From assembly GCA_027620395.1 (NCBI GenBank), contig JAQBZY010000036.1, positions 1-9,071 on the forward strand: DNA of 9,071 bases, given 5' to 3'. This document shows positions 1 to 7,000 of this stretch, piece by piece (within the stretch, counting starts at the first letter, position 1; each line of letters opens with the position of its first letter). The notes under the pieces were generated by a model that saw only the letters and a program-made list of their open reading frames with translations, made no database searches and was not told the origin of the DNA. The position numbers were made by a program, and so were the translations under genes. Source of the stretch: Pseudomonadota bacterium. GTDB taxonomy: Bacteria; Pseudomonadota; Alphaproteobacteria; Rhodospirillales; Casp-alpha2.

Positions 1-646
1 TGCCGGCGTGGCGGTCGAGCGCCAAGTCGATGGCGTCCAGCTTGCGCGCCAGACCGGCATCGTCGACACCGGTGCCGCGCCCGATCCAATCCGAGGCCGT
101 GCCGCCGAAAAGCGCCGCCGACAGTGCCGCGGCGATGGTGGTGTTGCCGATTCCCATTTCACCGACGCCCAAAAGATCAACACCGTCCGGGATGGCGTCA
201 AAGCCGATTTGAAAGGCGGCGACGAAATCGGCTTCGTGCATGGCCGGTCCGGCGGTGATATTGCCGGTCGGCCGTTCGAGTTCGATCGCCAAGACGGCGA
301 ACGTAGCGCCGACGGTCTTGCAAAGTTGATTGACGGCGGCGCCGCCGGCTTCGAAGTTGGCGACCATTTGCGCCGTGACCGCGGCGGGATAGGCCGACAC
401 GCCGAGTTCGGCAATTCCGTGATTGCCGGCAAAGACCAATACCGCTGGCCGCGCAACTGAAGGTGGCGCCCGGTCCTGCCACGCCGCCAGCCAGGTCGTG
501 ATGGCCTCAAGCCGGCCGAGCGCGCCCGGAGGCTTGGTCAACATGGCTTCGCGGGCCCGGACCGTGTCTACAGCGGTTCTGGCCTTCTCCGGCATGCCGG
601 CGACGAGGGCTCGGATTTCGTCAATCGATTTAAGCGAGGGGGACAA
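1..646 (-). CDS. cobT: Nicotinate-nucleotide--dimethylbenzimidazole phosphoribosyltransferase CobT, 3' end cut by window edge
   Basis: CobT transfers phosphoribose from nicotinate mononucleotide to 5,6-dimethylbenzimidazole, giving alpha-ribazole 5'-phosphate for the lower ligand of cobalamin. My translation of the minus strand gives 215 residues before the window ends. It shows the family N-terminus TKPPGALGRLE (residues 37-47), then FAGNHG (72-77), a glycine-rich FEAGGAAVNQ (98-107) and GEMGIGNTT (162-170), all in family order. The catalytic glutamate known in the family lies in the missing C-terminal third. A TGA in frame at 661-659 limits the start. The TTG at 646-644 gives an N-terminus of typical length; the first ATG (residue 18) would cut off the helix expected before TKPPG. 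The ribosome binding site before the TTG is weak, so coupling to the upstream 78-residue ORF is possible. The identification is firm; the exact start is less so. Confidence 0.95.
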   Translation of the reverse strand, partial: MSPSLKSIDEIRALVAGMPEKARTAVDTVRAREAMLTKPPGALGRLEAITTWLAAWQDRAPPSVARPAVLVFAGNHGIAELGVSAYPAAVTAQMVANFEAGGAAVNQLCKTVGATFAVLAIELERPTGNITAGPAMHEADFVAAFQIGFDAIPDGVDLLGVGEMGIGNTTIAAALSAALFGGTASDWIGRGTGVDDAGLARKLDAIDLALDRHAG

Positions 647-658
647 TGGCGCAATCCG

Positions 659-895
659 TCAGCGGAACTTCGGGTCGGTGCCGTAGTATTCGTAGTGCTG
701 GCTGTTCAATTTCTGAAAACTGACAGCCGAGACCGCGGGCCGGACGTCCTCGCCGCCATCCGAAATCGGCTGGCGGATCGACTGAAAGACCGCATGCCGG
801 CCGCTGCTGGCCTCGATCCAGTGCAAAAAGGGAGCGGTAAAGGGTTCCGGAACGACGGAATCCTTGGTGAGTATGATCGAATCGGTGTTCGGCAT
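659..895 (-). CDS. Unrecognised 78-residue protein upstream of cobT
   Basis: I do not recognise this protein. It begins MPNTDSIILTKDSVVPEPF and ends in an aromatic stretch HYEYYGTDPKFR. It has no membrane segment, signal peptide or cysteine, so a small soluble cytoplasmic protein is likely. Three things support it as real. The start at 895-893 has GGGA about five bases upstream. Roughly three quarters of its third codon positions are G or C, against about 59% for the competing plus-strand frame at 695-946. Its stop lies only 12 bases before the TTG of cobT in the same direction. The open frame continues upstream to 1303, but that part runs against cobS and looks like a shadow, so the ATG at 895 is preferred. 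It may be a lineage-specific accessory of the cobT transcript; no function is inferred. Confidence 0.6.
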   Translation of the reverse strand: MPNTDSIILTKDSVVPEPFTAPFLHWIEASSGRHAVFQSIRQPISDGGEDVRPAVSAVSFQKLNSQHYEYYGTDPKFR

Positions 896-964
896 CTTTT
901 CCCGTGTCGCTGCCGGGTGCAATCCAATTTGCCGGCGTGCACTTAGATCGTCATTGCTTCGACC

Positions 965-993
965 GTGATACCAGGATTTGACGGGCACGCCAA
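965..993 (-). promoter_or_regulatory. Candidate promoter for the 78-residue ORF and cobT
   Basis: On the minus strand, TTGGCG (993-988) and TATCAC (970-965) are separated by exactly 17 bases, and a TG sits one base before the -10 as in extended -10 promoters. Each box matches the sigma-70 consensus at four of six positions. Transcription would begin about 60 bases ahead of the ATG at 895. This is consensus matching by eye in GC-rich DNA, so it is only a candidate. I found no equally good promoter facing cobS in the same 144-base gap. Confidence 0.3.
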
Positions 994-1039
994 TCCGCCG
1001 GTGACAGCGAGCCGGGATCGCGCTACGAAGGCAGCCGCC

Positions 1040-1822
1040 ATGATTCAAGCTATATCCATATCGAGCCATGTTCGTGATTTTCGAACCGCGCTTGAATTTC
1101 TGACCCGGCTGCCGGCCGGATCTGGCCGCCATCACGAAAAGAACGATCTTGCCTTGGCGTCCTGGGCGTTCGCGCCGGTCGGCTTGCTCGTCGGCGGCAT
1201 CGCCGGTGCCGCCATTTGGGCCGCATCGGGCGCCGGGTTGCATCCGTTGGCGGCAGCCTTGATCGGACTTGGCGTTCAGGCCTTGATCACCGGCGCCTTG
1301 CACGAGGACGGATTAGCCGACATGGCGGATGGCTTGGGTGCCGGCCCAGATAGGTCTCGGGCCTTGGAAATCATGCGCGATTCCCGGATCGGAACCTACG
1401 GTGTTTTGGCGCTCCTATTCAGTGTCGGCATCCGCGCCGCATTGATTGCCGGCGTTCCGGGACCCGGATGGGCCTGGGCGTCGTTGGCGGCGGCGGCGGC
1501 GCTGTCGCGAGGGTTTTTGCCGGCTCTGATCTATGCCCTGCCGCCGGCCCGTCCGGACGGGTTGGGTCAGGGAGCCGGCCGCCCCACCGGCCGGCTGGCC
1601 ATGACGGCGGCGGTGCTGGGGGTCGTCATTATATATGCGCTGCTGCCGGCGATGGCGGCGACAGGTGCTATTTTACTTGCTGGGATGGCTGTGGTGACGA
1701 TCGGAGTTCTCGCGCACCGGCGTCTCGGCGGTCAGACCGGTGACGTTCTCGGCGCTGCCCAGCAATGCTGTGAGGTGGCTGTATTGGTGGCCACGGCGGC
1801 GTGGATCGGAGACTATCTATGA
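1040..1822 (+). CDS. cobS: Adenosylcobinamide-GDP ribazoletransferase (cobalamin synthase) CobS
   Basis: CobS is an inner-membrane enzyme that joins adenosylcobinamide-GDP to alpha-ribazole or its phosphate, forming adenosylcobalamin or its 5'-phosphate. The 260 residues match the family length. The N-terminal FRTALEFLTRLP (14-25) is a family signature. The metal/substrate motif HEDGLADMADG (88-98) is followed by MRDSRIGTYG (112-121), and GGQTGDVLGA lies near the C-terminus. Several alanine/glycine/leucine-rich hydrophobic segments (about 45-85, 122-160 and 185-225) fit a polytopic membrane protein. The start at 1040 has GAAGG about nine bases upstream. An in-frame ATG at 965 would add 25 hydrophilic residues not expected in the family. 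The stop overlaps the start of the cobC-like gene by four bases. It is the first gene of the plus-strand operon, divergent from the cobT transcript. Confidence 0.95.
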   Translation: MIQAISISSHVRDFRTALEFLTRLPAGSGRHHEKNDLALASWAFAPVGLLVGGIAGAAIWAASGAGLHPLAAALIGLGVQALITGALHEDGLADMADGLGAGPDRSRALEIMRDSRIGTYGVLALLFSVGIRAALIAGVPGPGWAWASLAAAAALSRGFLPALIYALPPARPDGLGQGAGRPTGRLAMTAAVLGVVIIYALLPAMAATGAILLAGMAVVTIGVLAHRRLGGQTGDVLGAAQQCCEVAVLVATAAWIGDYL

Positions 1823-2460
1823 GCGACGGTTCGACACGGTGGTGGCTGGTCCGGCATGCGCCGGTGATCGGCGTCGAGGGGAAGATTTACGGCGCCGACG
1901 ACGTGCCTTGCGATACGTCTGACGAGGCCTCGTTCAAATCGCTGGCCGCCCGGCTGCCGGCCAACGCTTTGTGGCTGACCAGCCATCTCAGCCGGGCCAA
2001 GCTGACCGCCGAAGCGATCCGCGCCGCCGGGCTCGATTATCCGACGCCGGAAGTGATTGCCGATCTCGGCGAACAGAATTTCGGCCATTGGCAAGGCCGC
2101 ACCTGGGATGAGATGCGTGACGTCGACCCCACGACCTACGAGGCGTTTTGGAGTGATCCGGTCCGCAACCGCCCGCCCGGTGGCGAAAGTTTCGCCGATC
2201 AGGTGACGCGGGTCGGCCGGGTCATCGATACCTATACCCAGCGTCACTCAGGCCGCGATATCGTCGCGGTGTCACACGGCGGCACTGTCCGCGCCGCGCT
2301 GTCGCACGTCTTGGGCTTGGTGCCGGAAGCCGGCATGGCGATTTCCGTGCAGACGTTGTCGATCACCCGGATCGAGCACGTGCCGGGTGGGCTATTGCGT
2401 GGCAAGGGCAACGCCTGGCGGGTCGTTCACGTCAATTTGCCGGCCAAGGAAAATCAATGA
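1819..2460 (+). CDS. cobC: Histidine phosphatase, probable alpha-ribazole phosphatase (CobC-like)
   Basis: This 213-residue protein belongs to the histidine phosphatase (phosphoglycerate mutase-like) superfamily. Its likely job is to remove the 5'-phosphate from alpha-ribazole phosphate or from adenosylcobalamin 5'-phosphate. The phospho-accepting histidine is in LVRHAPV (His13), with RHA instead of the textbook RHG. Other active-site elements are Arg59 in SHLSRAK, Glu85 in LGEQNFGHWQG and His153 in VSHGGTVRA. The IYG at 23-25 resembles the segment seen in CobC proteins. There is no signal peptide, so it is cytoplasmic. The start at 1819 overlaps the cobS stop (ATGA) and has GGAG at 1808-1811; an in-frame ATG at 1801 inside cobS is less likely. 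The superfamily is certain. The cobalamin substrate is inferred from position between cobS and cobU, since related phosphatases act on many phosphoesters. Confidence 0.85.
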   Translation: MSDGSTRWWLVRHAPVIGVEGKIYGADDVPCDTSDEASFKSLAARLPANALWLTSHLSRAKLTAEAIRAAGLDYPTPEVIADLGEQNFGHWQGRTWDEMRDVDPTTYEAFWSDPVRNRPPGGESFADQVTRVGRVIDTYTQRHSGRDIVAVSHGGTVRAALSHVLGLVPEAGMAISVQTLSITRIEHVPGGLLRGKGNAWRVVHVNLPAKENQ

Positions 2461-2975
2461 TCCCGCTGCCATCGGTCACGTTGGTCCTCGGCGGCGCCCG
2501 GTCGGGCAAAAGCCGATTCGCCGAGGCGTTGATCGAGGCGGTCGGCGGCGGCGTCTATATCGCGACCGCCGAGGCCGGTGACGGTGAGATGCGGGACCGG
2601 ATCACCAAGCATCGGGCTCGGCGCGGCGACATTTGGCGGACTGTCGAGGAACCGCTCGATCTGATCGGTGCGCTCAAGCAGACCGTCGGCCGCCCGGCGC
2701 TGGTCGATTGTTTGACGCTGTGGCTGAGTAACGTCATGCTCGCCGGCAAGGATCCGGCCCTGGAAGTCGCTTCATTGGTGGCCGGCTTATCGTCGCTTGA
2801 CGCGCCGGTGGTTTTTGTCTCCAACGAGGTCGGCCTCGGTATCGTTCCGGATAACGCATTGGCCAGAGAATTCCGTGACGCCGCCGGCGTCATGAACCAG
2901 CGTATCGCCACCGCCGCCAGCCGCGTCGTCTTCGTCGCCGCCGGCCTGCCGATGACATTGAAGGACCAGACATGA
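2457..2975 (+). CDS. cobU: Bifunctional adenosylcobinamide kinase / adenosylcobinamide-phosphate guanylyltransferase (CobU, alias CobP)
   Basis: This enzyme phosphorylates adenosylcobinamide and then transfers GMP from GTP to it through an enzyme-GMP intermediate, giving adenosylcobinamide-GDP, the substrate of CobS. The 172-residue length is typical. The P-loop GGARSGKS is at 12-19 and is followed by YIATAE (34-39). His52 in RITKHRARRG aligns with the histidine region that carries GMP in the family. NEVGLGIVPDN (from residue 123), followed by AREFRDAAGVMNQRIA, is the C-terminal signature. The start at 2457 overlaps the previous stop (ATGA), with AAGGA at 2446-2450. Its own stop overlaps the cobW start in the same way, so translation is probably coupled across all three genes. 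A cobP-cobW-cobN-cobO order is known from Pseudomonas denitrificans and supports the call. Confidence 0.96.
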   Translation: MIPLPSVTLVLGGARSGKSRFAEALIEAVGGGVYIATAEAGDGEMRDRITKHRARRGDIWRTVEEPLDLIGALKQTVGRPALVDCLTLWLSNVMLAGKDPALEVASLVAGLSSLDAPVVFVSNEVGLGIVPDNALAREFRDAAGVMNQRIATAASRVVFVAAGLPMTLKDQT

Positions 2976-3994
2976 AAATTCCCGCCACCGTCATCACCGG
3001 ATTTCTCGGCGCCGGCAAGACGACTTTGATCCGGCACATCCTGGCCAACGCCAAGGGGAAGCGGATCGCGCTGATCATCAACGAATTCGGTGATCTCGGG
3101 ATCGACCGCGAAGTCGTCACCGGCTGCGGAATCGAGGGCTGCGTCGACGAGGACATCATCGAGTTGGCCAACGGCTGTATCTGCTGCACCGTCGCCGACG
3201 ATTTTCTACCGACCATCGAGAAATTGTTGGCCAACGGGCGCGCGCCGGATCACATCGTCATCGAGACTTCCGGCTTGGCGCTGCCGAAACCGTTGGTCAA
3301 GGCGTTCAATTGGCCGGAAATTCGCTCGCGAGTCACCGTCGACGGCGTGATCGCCGTGGTCGACGCGCCGGCCGTCGCCGAAGGCCGCTTTGCCGACGAT
3401 CCCGATAAGGTGCAATCGGTCCGCGAAGCCGACGATGCCCTCGATCATCATTCGCCCTTGGAGGAAGTGTTCGAGGATCAACTGCTGTGCGCCGATTTGG
3501 TTTTGCTGAACAAGACCGATCTCCTCAGCCCCATGGCGCTGGCAAAAGCCGGAAATATCGTCAGGCGTGAAGTGCGCCCGGGCGTCAAAGTGATCGAGAC
3601 CATAGGTGGTGTCGTCGATCTTTCGGTATTGTTGGCGATTTCGGCGGCGGCCGAGGATGATCTTGGCAATCGGCCATCGCATCACGACGACGACGACGAT
3701 CACGGTCACGATGACTTTGAAAGCTTTGTCGTCAGCTTGGGCGACATTGCCGACCTAGCGGCGTTGGAGCGCCGGATCGCGGCGGCGACGATCGGGCATG
3801 ATATTCTGCGCATCAAGGGCTTCGTCAACGTACCCGGAAAGCCGCTTCGTCACGTCGTGCAGGCAGTGGGCCCGCGGGTGCAACGCTATTTCGACCGACC
3901 TTGGCGCGATGGCGAAGCAAGGCGCGGCGAGTTGGTCGTCATCGGCGAGGCCGGCCTCGACCGCGGCGCCATCACCCGGATCCTCGGGGGATGA
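2972..3994 (+). CDS. cobW: Cobalamin biosynthesis GTPase CobW (COG0523 G3E family)
   Basis: CobW is a cytoplasmic P-loop GTPase of the G3E/COG0523 group of metal chaperones, needed for aerobic B12 synthesis. A role in delivering cobalt to the CobN chelatase is the usual view. The 340 residues show Walker A GFLGAGKTT (10-18), the metal-site motif CICC (69-72) inside ELANGCICCT, ETSG (98-101) and the guanine-specificity motif NKTD (180-183). A histidine/aspartate-rich linker (237-248) separates the GTPase from the CobW C-terminal domain (about 249-340). The start at 2972 overlaps the cobU stop, with GAAGGA at 2960-2965. Retention of CICC and the position between cobU and cobN make CobW proper more likely than a zinc paralogue such as ZigA or YeiR. 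The metal preference itself cannot be read from sequence. Confidence 0.95.
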   Translation: MKIPATVITGFLGAGKTTLIRHILANAKGKRIALIINEFGDLGIDREVVTGCGIEGCVDEDIIELANGCICCTVADDFLPTIEKLLANGRAPDHIVIETSGLALPKPLVKAFNWPEIRSRVTVDGVIAVVDAPAVAEGRFADDPDKVQSVREADDALDHHSPLEEVFEDQLLCADLVLLNKTDLLSPMALAKAGNIVRREVRPGVKVIETIGGVVDLSVLLAISAAAEDDLGNRPSHHDDDDDHGHDDFESFVVSLGDIADLAALERRIAAATIGHDILRIKGFVNVPGKPLRHVVQAVGPRVQRYFDRPWRDGEARRGELVVIGEAGLDRGAITRILGG

Positions 3995-4038
3995 CGCAAC
4001 GACGGCGCCGGCGCCGGGCATAGGCCCCCGGGGGAGTC
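3995..4038 (+). promoter_or_regulatory. cobW-cobN gap with palindromes and the cobN ribosome binding site
   Basis: These 44 bases form the first break in the chain of overlapping genes. They contain a 12-base palindrome GGCGCCGGCGCC (4004-4015) and a 10-base palindrome CCCCCGGGGG (4025-4034). The right half of the latter runs into the likely Shine-Dalgarno GGGGAG (4031-4036), two bases before the cobN ATG. CCGGG (4014-4018) can pair with CCCGG (4027-4031) across an eight-base loop, which would cover the start of the ribosome binding site. An in-frame TAG at 4021-4023 rules out a much longer CobN. Such strings also arise easily in GC-rich DNA, so a regulatory role is conjecture. Confidence 0.35.
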
Positions 4039-7000
4039 ATGCATCTTCTTGCCGCACAACCGGGAACGATCGCCGACGGCGCCGAAGCGGTCGACCTCGG
4101 ACAGACGCATGCCGACATCGTTTTCATTTCCGCCGCCGACACCGAGTTGTCGCTCTTGGCCGATGCCAGGGCGTCGTTGGTGGCGGCTGGTGAAAGCCCG
4201 CCGACGCTTCGTCTCGCCAACATGATGCAGCTCGGCCACAACATGTCGGTCGATCTCTATGTCGACCAGGTCATCGCCAAATCCAAGCTGGTGATTGTCC
4301 GGATTCTAGGCGGGCATGGCTATTGGCCCTATGGCATCGAACAGATCGCCGCCGCCTGCCGGCAAGGCGGACAGTTGTTGGCGATATTGCCGGGCGACGA
4401 TCAGCCCGATCCGGAATTGATCGGTTTCGGAACCCTTGACGGCGAGGCGGCGCATCGGCTGTGGCAATATGGCTTGCATGGCGGGCCTGAGAACGCCAAG
4501 CAACTGCTCCGCTACGGCGACGCCCTTTTGGGCGGCAGCATGGACTGGCGCGAGCCGGCGGCGCTGGTCCGCGCCGGACTGTATTGGCCGGGGATTACGT
4601 CGCCGGCCATCCGCGACATCCAGGATAAATGGGTACCAGGCCGCCCGGCCGCAGCCTTGGTATTTTACCGGGCATTGCTACAGGCGGGGAACCTAGCTGC
4701 CGTCGATGCGTTGATGACGGCCCTTGCCGGCGCCGGCCTGAACGCGCTTCCGGTCTTCGTGCAAAGTCTGAAGGATCCGGTCTCGGCGGCGACCGTCGAG
4801 GGGATTTTCAACAATGCGCCACCGGCGGTCATCCTGAACGCCACCGGGTTCTCGGTCTCGGCGCCGGGGCAGGTCCGGGCCCGGTCGGCCTTCGACGCGG
4901 TTTCGGTGCCGGTGCTGCAAGTTGTCTTCTCGGGCGGCAACCACGCCGGTTGGGCAGGATCGACGCGCGGCCTCTCGGCCCGCGATATCGCCATGAACGT
5001 GGCGCTGCCGGAAGTCGACGGCCGCATCTTCAGCCGCGCCGTTTCGTTCAAGGGCAAGTCGCGACGCGACGACGCCACCGAAAGCGATGTCGTCACCTAC
5101 GAGCCGGTCGCCGACCGGATGGCCTTTGTCGCCAAGTTGGCGGCCAATTGGGCAAGGCTTGCTCGGACGCCGCCGGCCGAACGGCGGATCGCACTGGTAC
5201 TGGCCAACTATCCGAACCGCGACAGCCGGCTTGGCAACGGTGTCGGGCTGGATACGCCGGCCGGCACAGTCCGGGTTTTGCGCGCACTCACCGACGCCGG
5301 CTATCGGGTCGAGCAGATGCCGGCGACGGGCGAGGAATTGATCGAGCGGATCAAGGCCGGGCCGACCAACGATCATGCCGGGCTCCGCGACCGGCAAATT
5401 TCCGAAACGCTTTCGTTCGCCGACTATCAAATCTGGTTTGGATCAAAGCCCGAAGCCATGCGCACGCAAGTGACGGCACGCTGGGGCGGACCCGAGGCCG
5501 ATCCGTTCTATCAGGCGGGCGAACTCGACTGCGGCCGCTTCGCGATCCCGGCCTTCCGCGCCGGCAACATCGCCATCTGCTTGCAGCCGGCGCGCGGTTA
5601 CAACATCGATCCGGCGGCCAGCTATCACGATCCAGCCCTGGTGCCGCCGCACGGTTATCTCGCCTTTTATTGTTGGCTCGAGCGTGAGTTCGGGGCCCAC
5701 GCCGTCTGCCACATGGGCAAGCACGGCAATCTCGAGTGGCTGCCCGGCAAGGCACTGGCGCTTTCCGAGGACTGCTTTCCGGAGGCGGCCTTGGGGCCGA
5801 TGCCGCATCTTTATCCCTTCATCGTCAACGATCCGGGCGAGGGCACGCAGGCCAAGCGCCGCGCCCAGGCGGTCATCATCGATCATCTGACGCCGCCGTT
5901 GACTCGGGCCGAAAGCTACGGACCCTTGAAGGATATCGAACAACTGGTCGACGAATATTATGAGGCCGCCGGCGTCGATCCGCGCCGGATCAAAGTGCTC
6001 TCCGAGGAAATTCTTTCGCTCTGCCGGACGACCGGCTTGGATGCCGACATCGGCATCGGCGGCGGCGAATCCGAGACCGACGCGTTGGCCAAACTCGACG
6101 CCTATCTTTGCGAACTCAAGGAAATGCAGATCAGGGATGGCCTGCACGTCTTTGGTGAAAGTCCGGTCGGCCGGCTCCGCGATGATCTTCTAGTGGCGCT
6201 GGTCCGGGTGCCGAGATCTGGCGCTGTCGGCGCCGATGCGTCGCTGCACCGAGCGCTCAGCGCCGATCTTGGTCTTGGGTTTGATCCGTTGGATTGCGAC
6301 ATGGCGGCGGCCTGGACCGGGCCCAAGCCGGCAGCATTGGCCAATCTTGCGGATGCGCCCTGGCGTAGTGCCGGCGACACCGTCGAGCGGCTGGAACTGT
6401 TGGCTGGCGAACTGGTATCGGGCCGCGCCGCCGCCGATCCTGACTGGGCGCAGGCGGCACCGGTGTTGGATTGGATTCAGACCGATCTCCGTGACCGCGT
6501 TGCCCGCTCGGGCGATGCCGAGATCGCCGGCCTGCTCACTGGTTTGGATGGCCGCTTCGTCGAGCCGGGTCCATCCGGCGCGCCGACCCGGGGCCGCGCC
6601 GACGTGCTGCCGACCGGGCGCAATTTCTATTCCGTCGATACCCGCACCGTGCCGACGCCGGCCGCCTGGACGCTTGGCTGGAAATCAGCCGGTCTGCTGG
6701 TCGAACGTCACATGCAAGACCATGGTGATTGGCCCCGCGCCATGGCGATCTCGGCTTGGGGAACATCGAACATGCGGACCGGCGGCGACGACATCGCGCA
6801 AGCGTTGGCGCTGATGGGGGTGCGGCCGACATGGGACAGCGCGTCCCGGCGCGTCACCGGCTTTGAAATCATGCCGGCGTCGATGCTTGGCCGGCCCCGG
6901 GTCGACGTCACGATCAGGGTCTCGGGATTTTTCCGGGACGCCTTTCCGTCCCTGATCGATCTTCTAGATAGCGCGGCGGCGGCTGTCGCGGCGTTGGACG

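Noticed and set aside
695..946. Plus-strand ORF of 83 residues opposite the 78-residue minus-strand ORF
   Set aside because: Its G/C preference at third positions is weaker (about 59% against about three quarters), and nothing in it resembles a known protein or fits the flanking operon direction.
896..1303. Upstream extension of the minus-strand frame that ends at 659, giving a 214-residue protein
   Set aside because: The extension lies opposite the well-supported cobS coding sequence, its residues are low-complexity Arg/Gly/Gln-rich as in shadow frames, and the ATG at 895 has a ribosome binding site.
4693..5430. Minus-strand ORF of 245 residues opposite cobN, and similar ones at 5443-6147 and 6964-7617
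   Set aside because: They are mirror frames of cobN with no recognisable domain, typical of long antisense ORFs in GC-rich genes.
4629..5687. Long plus-strand ORF of 352 residues inside cobN in another frame
   Set aside because: The cobN frame is continuous and carries the family motifs throughout; the alternative is Arg/Gly/Ala-rich, as expected for an off-frame reading of GC-rich DNA.
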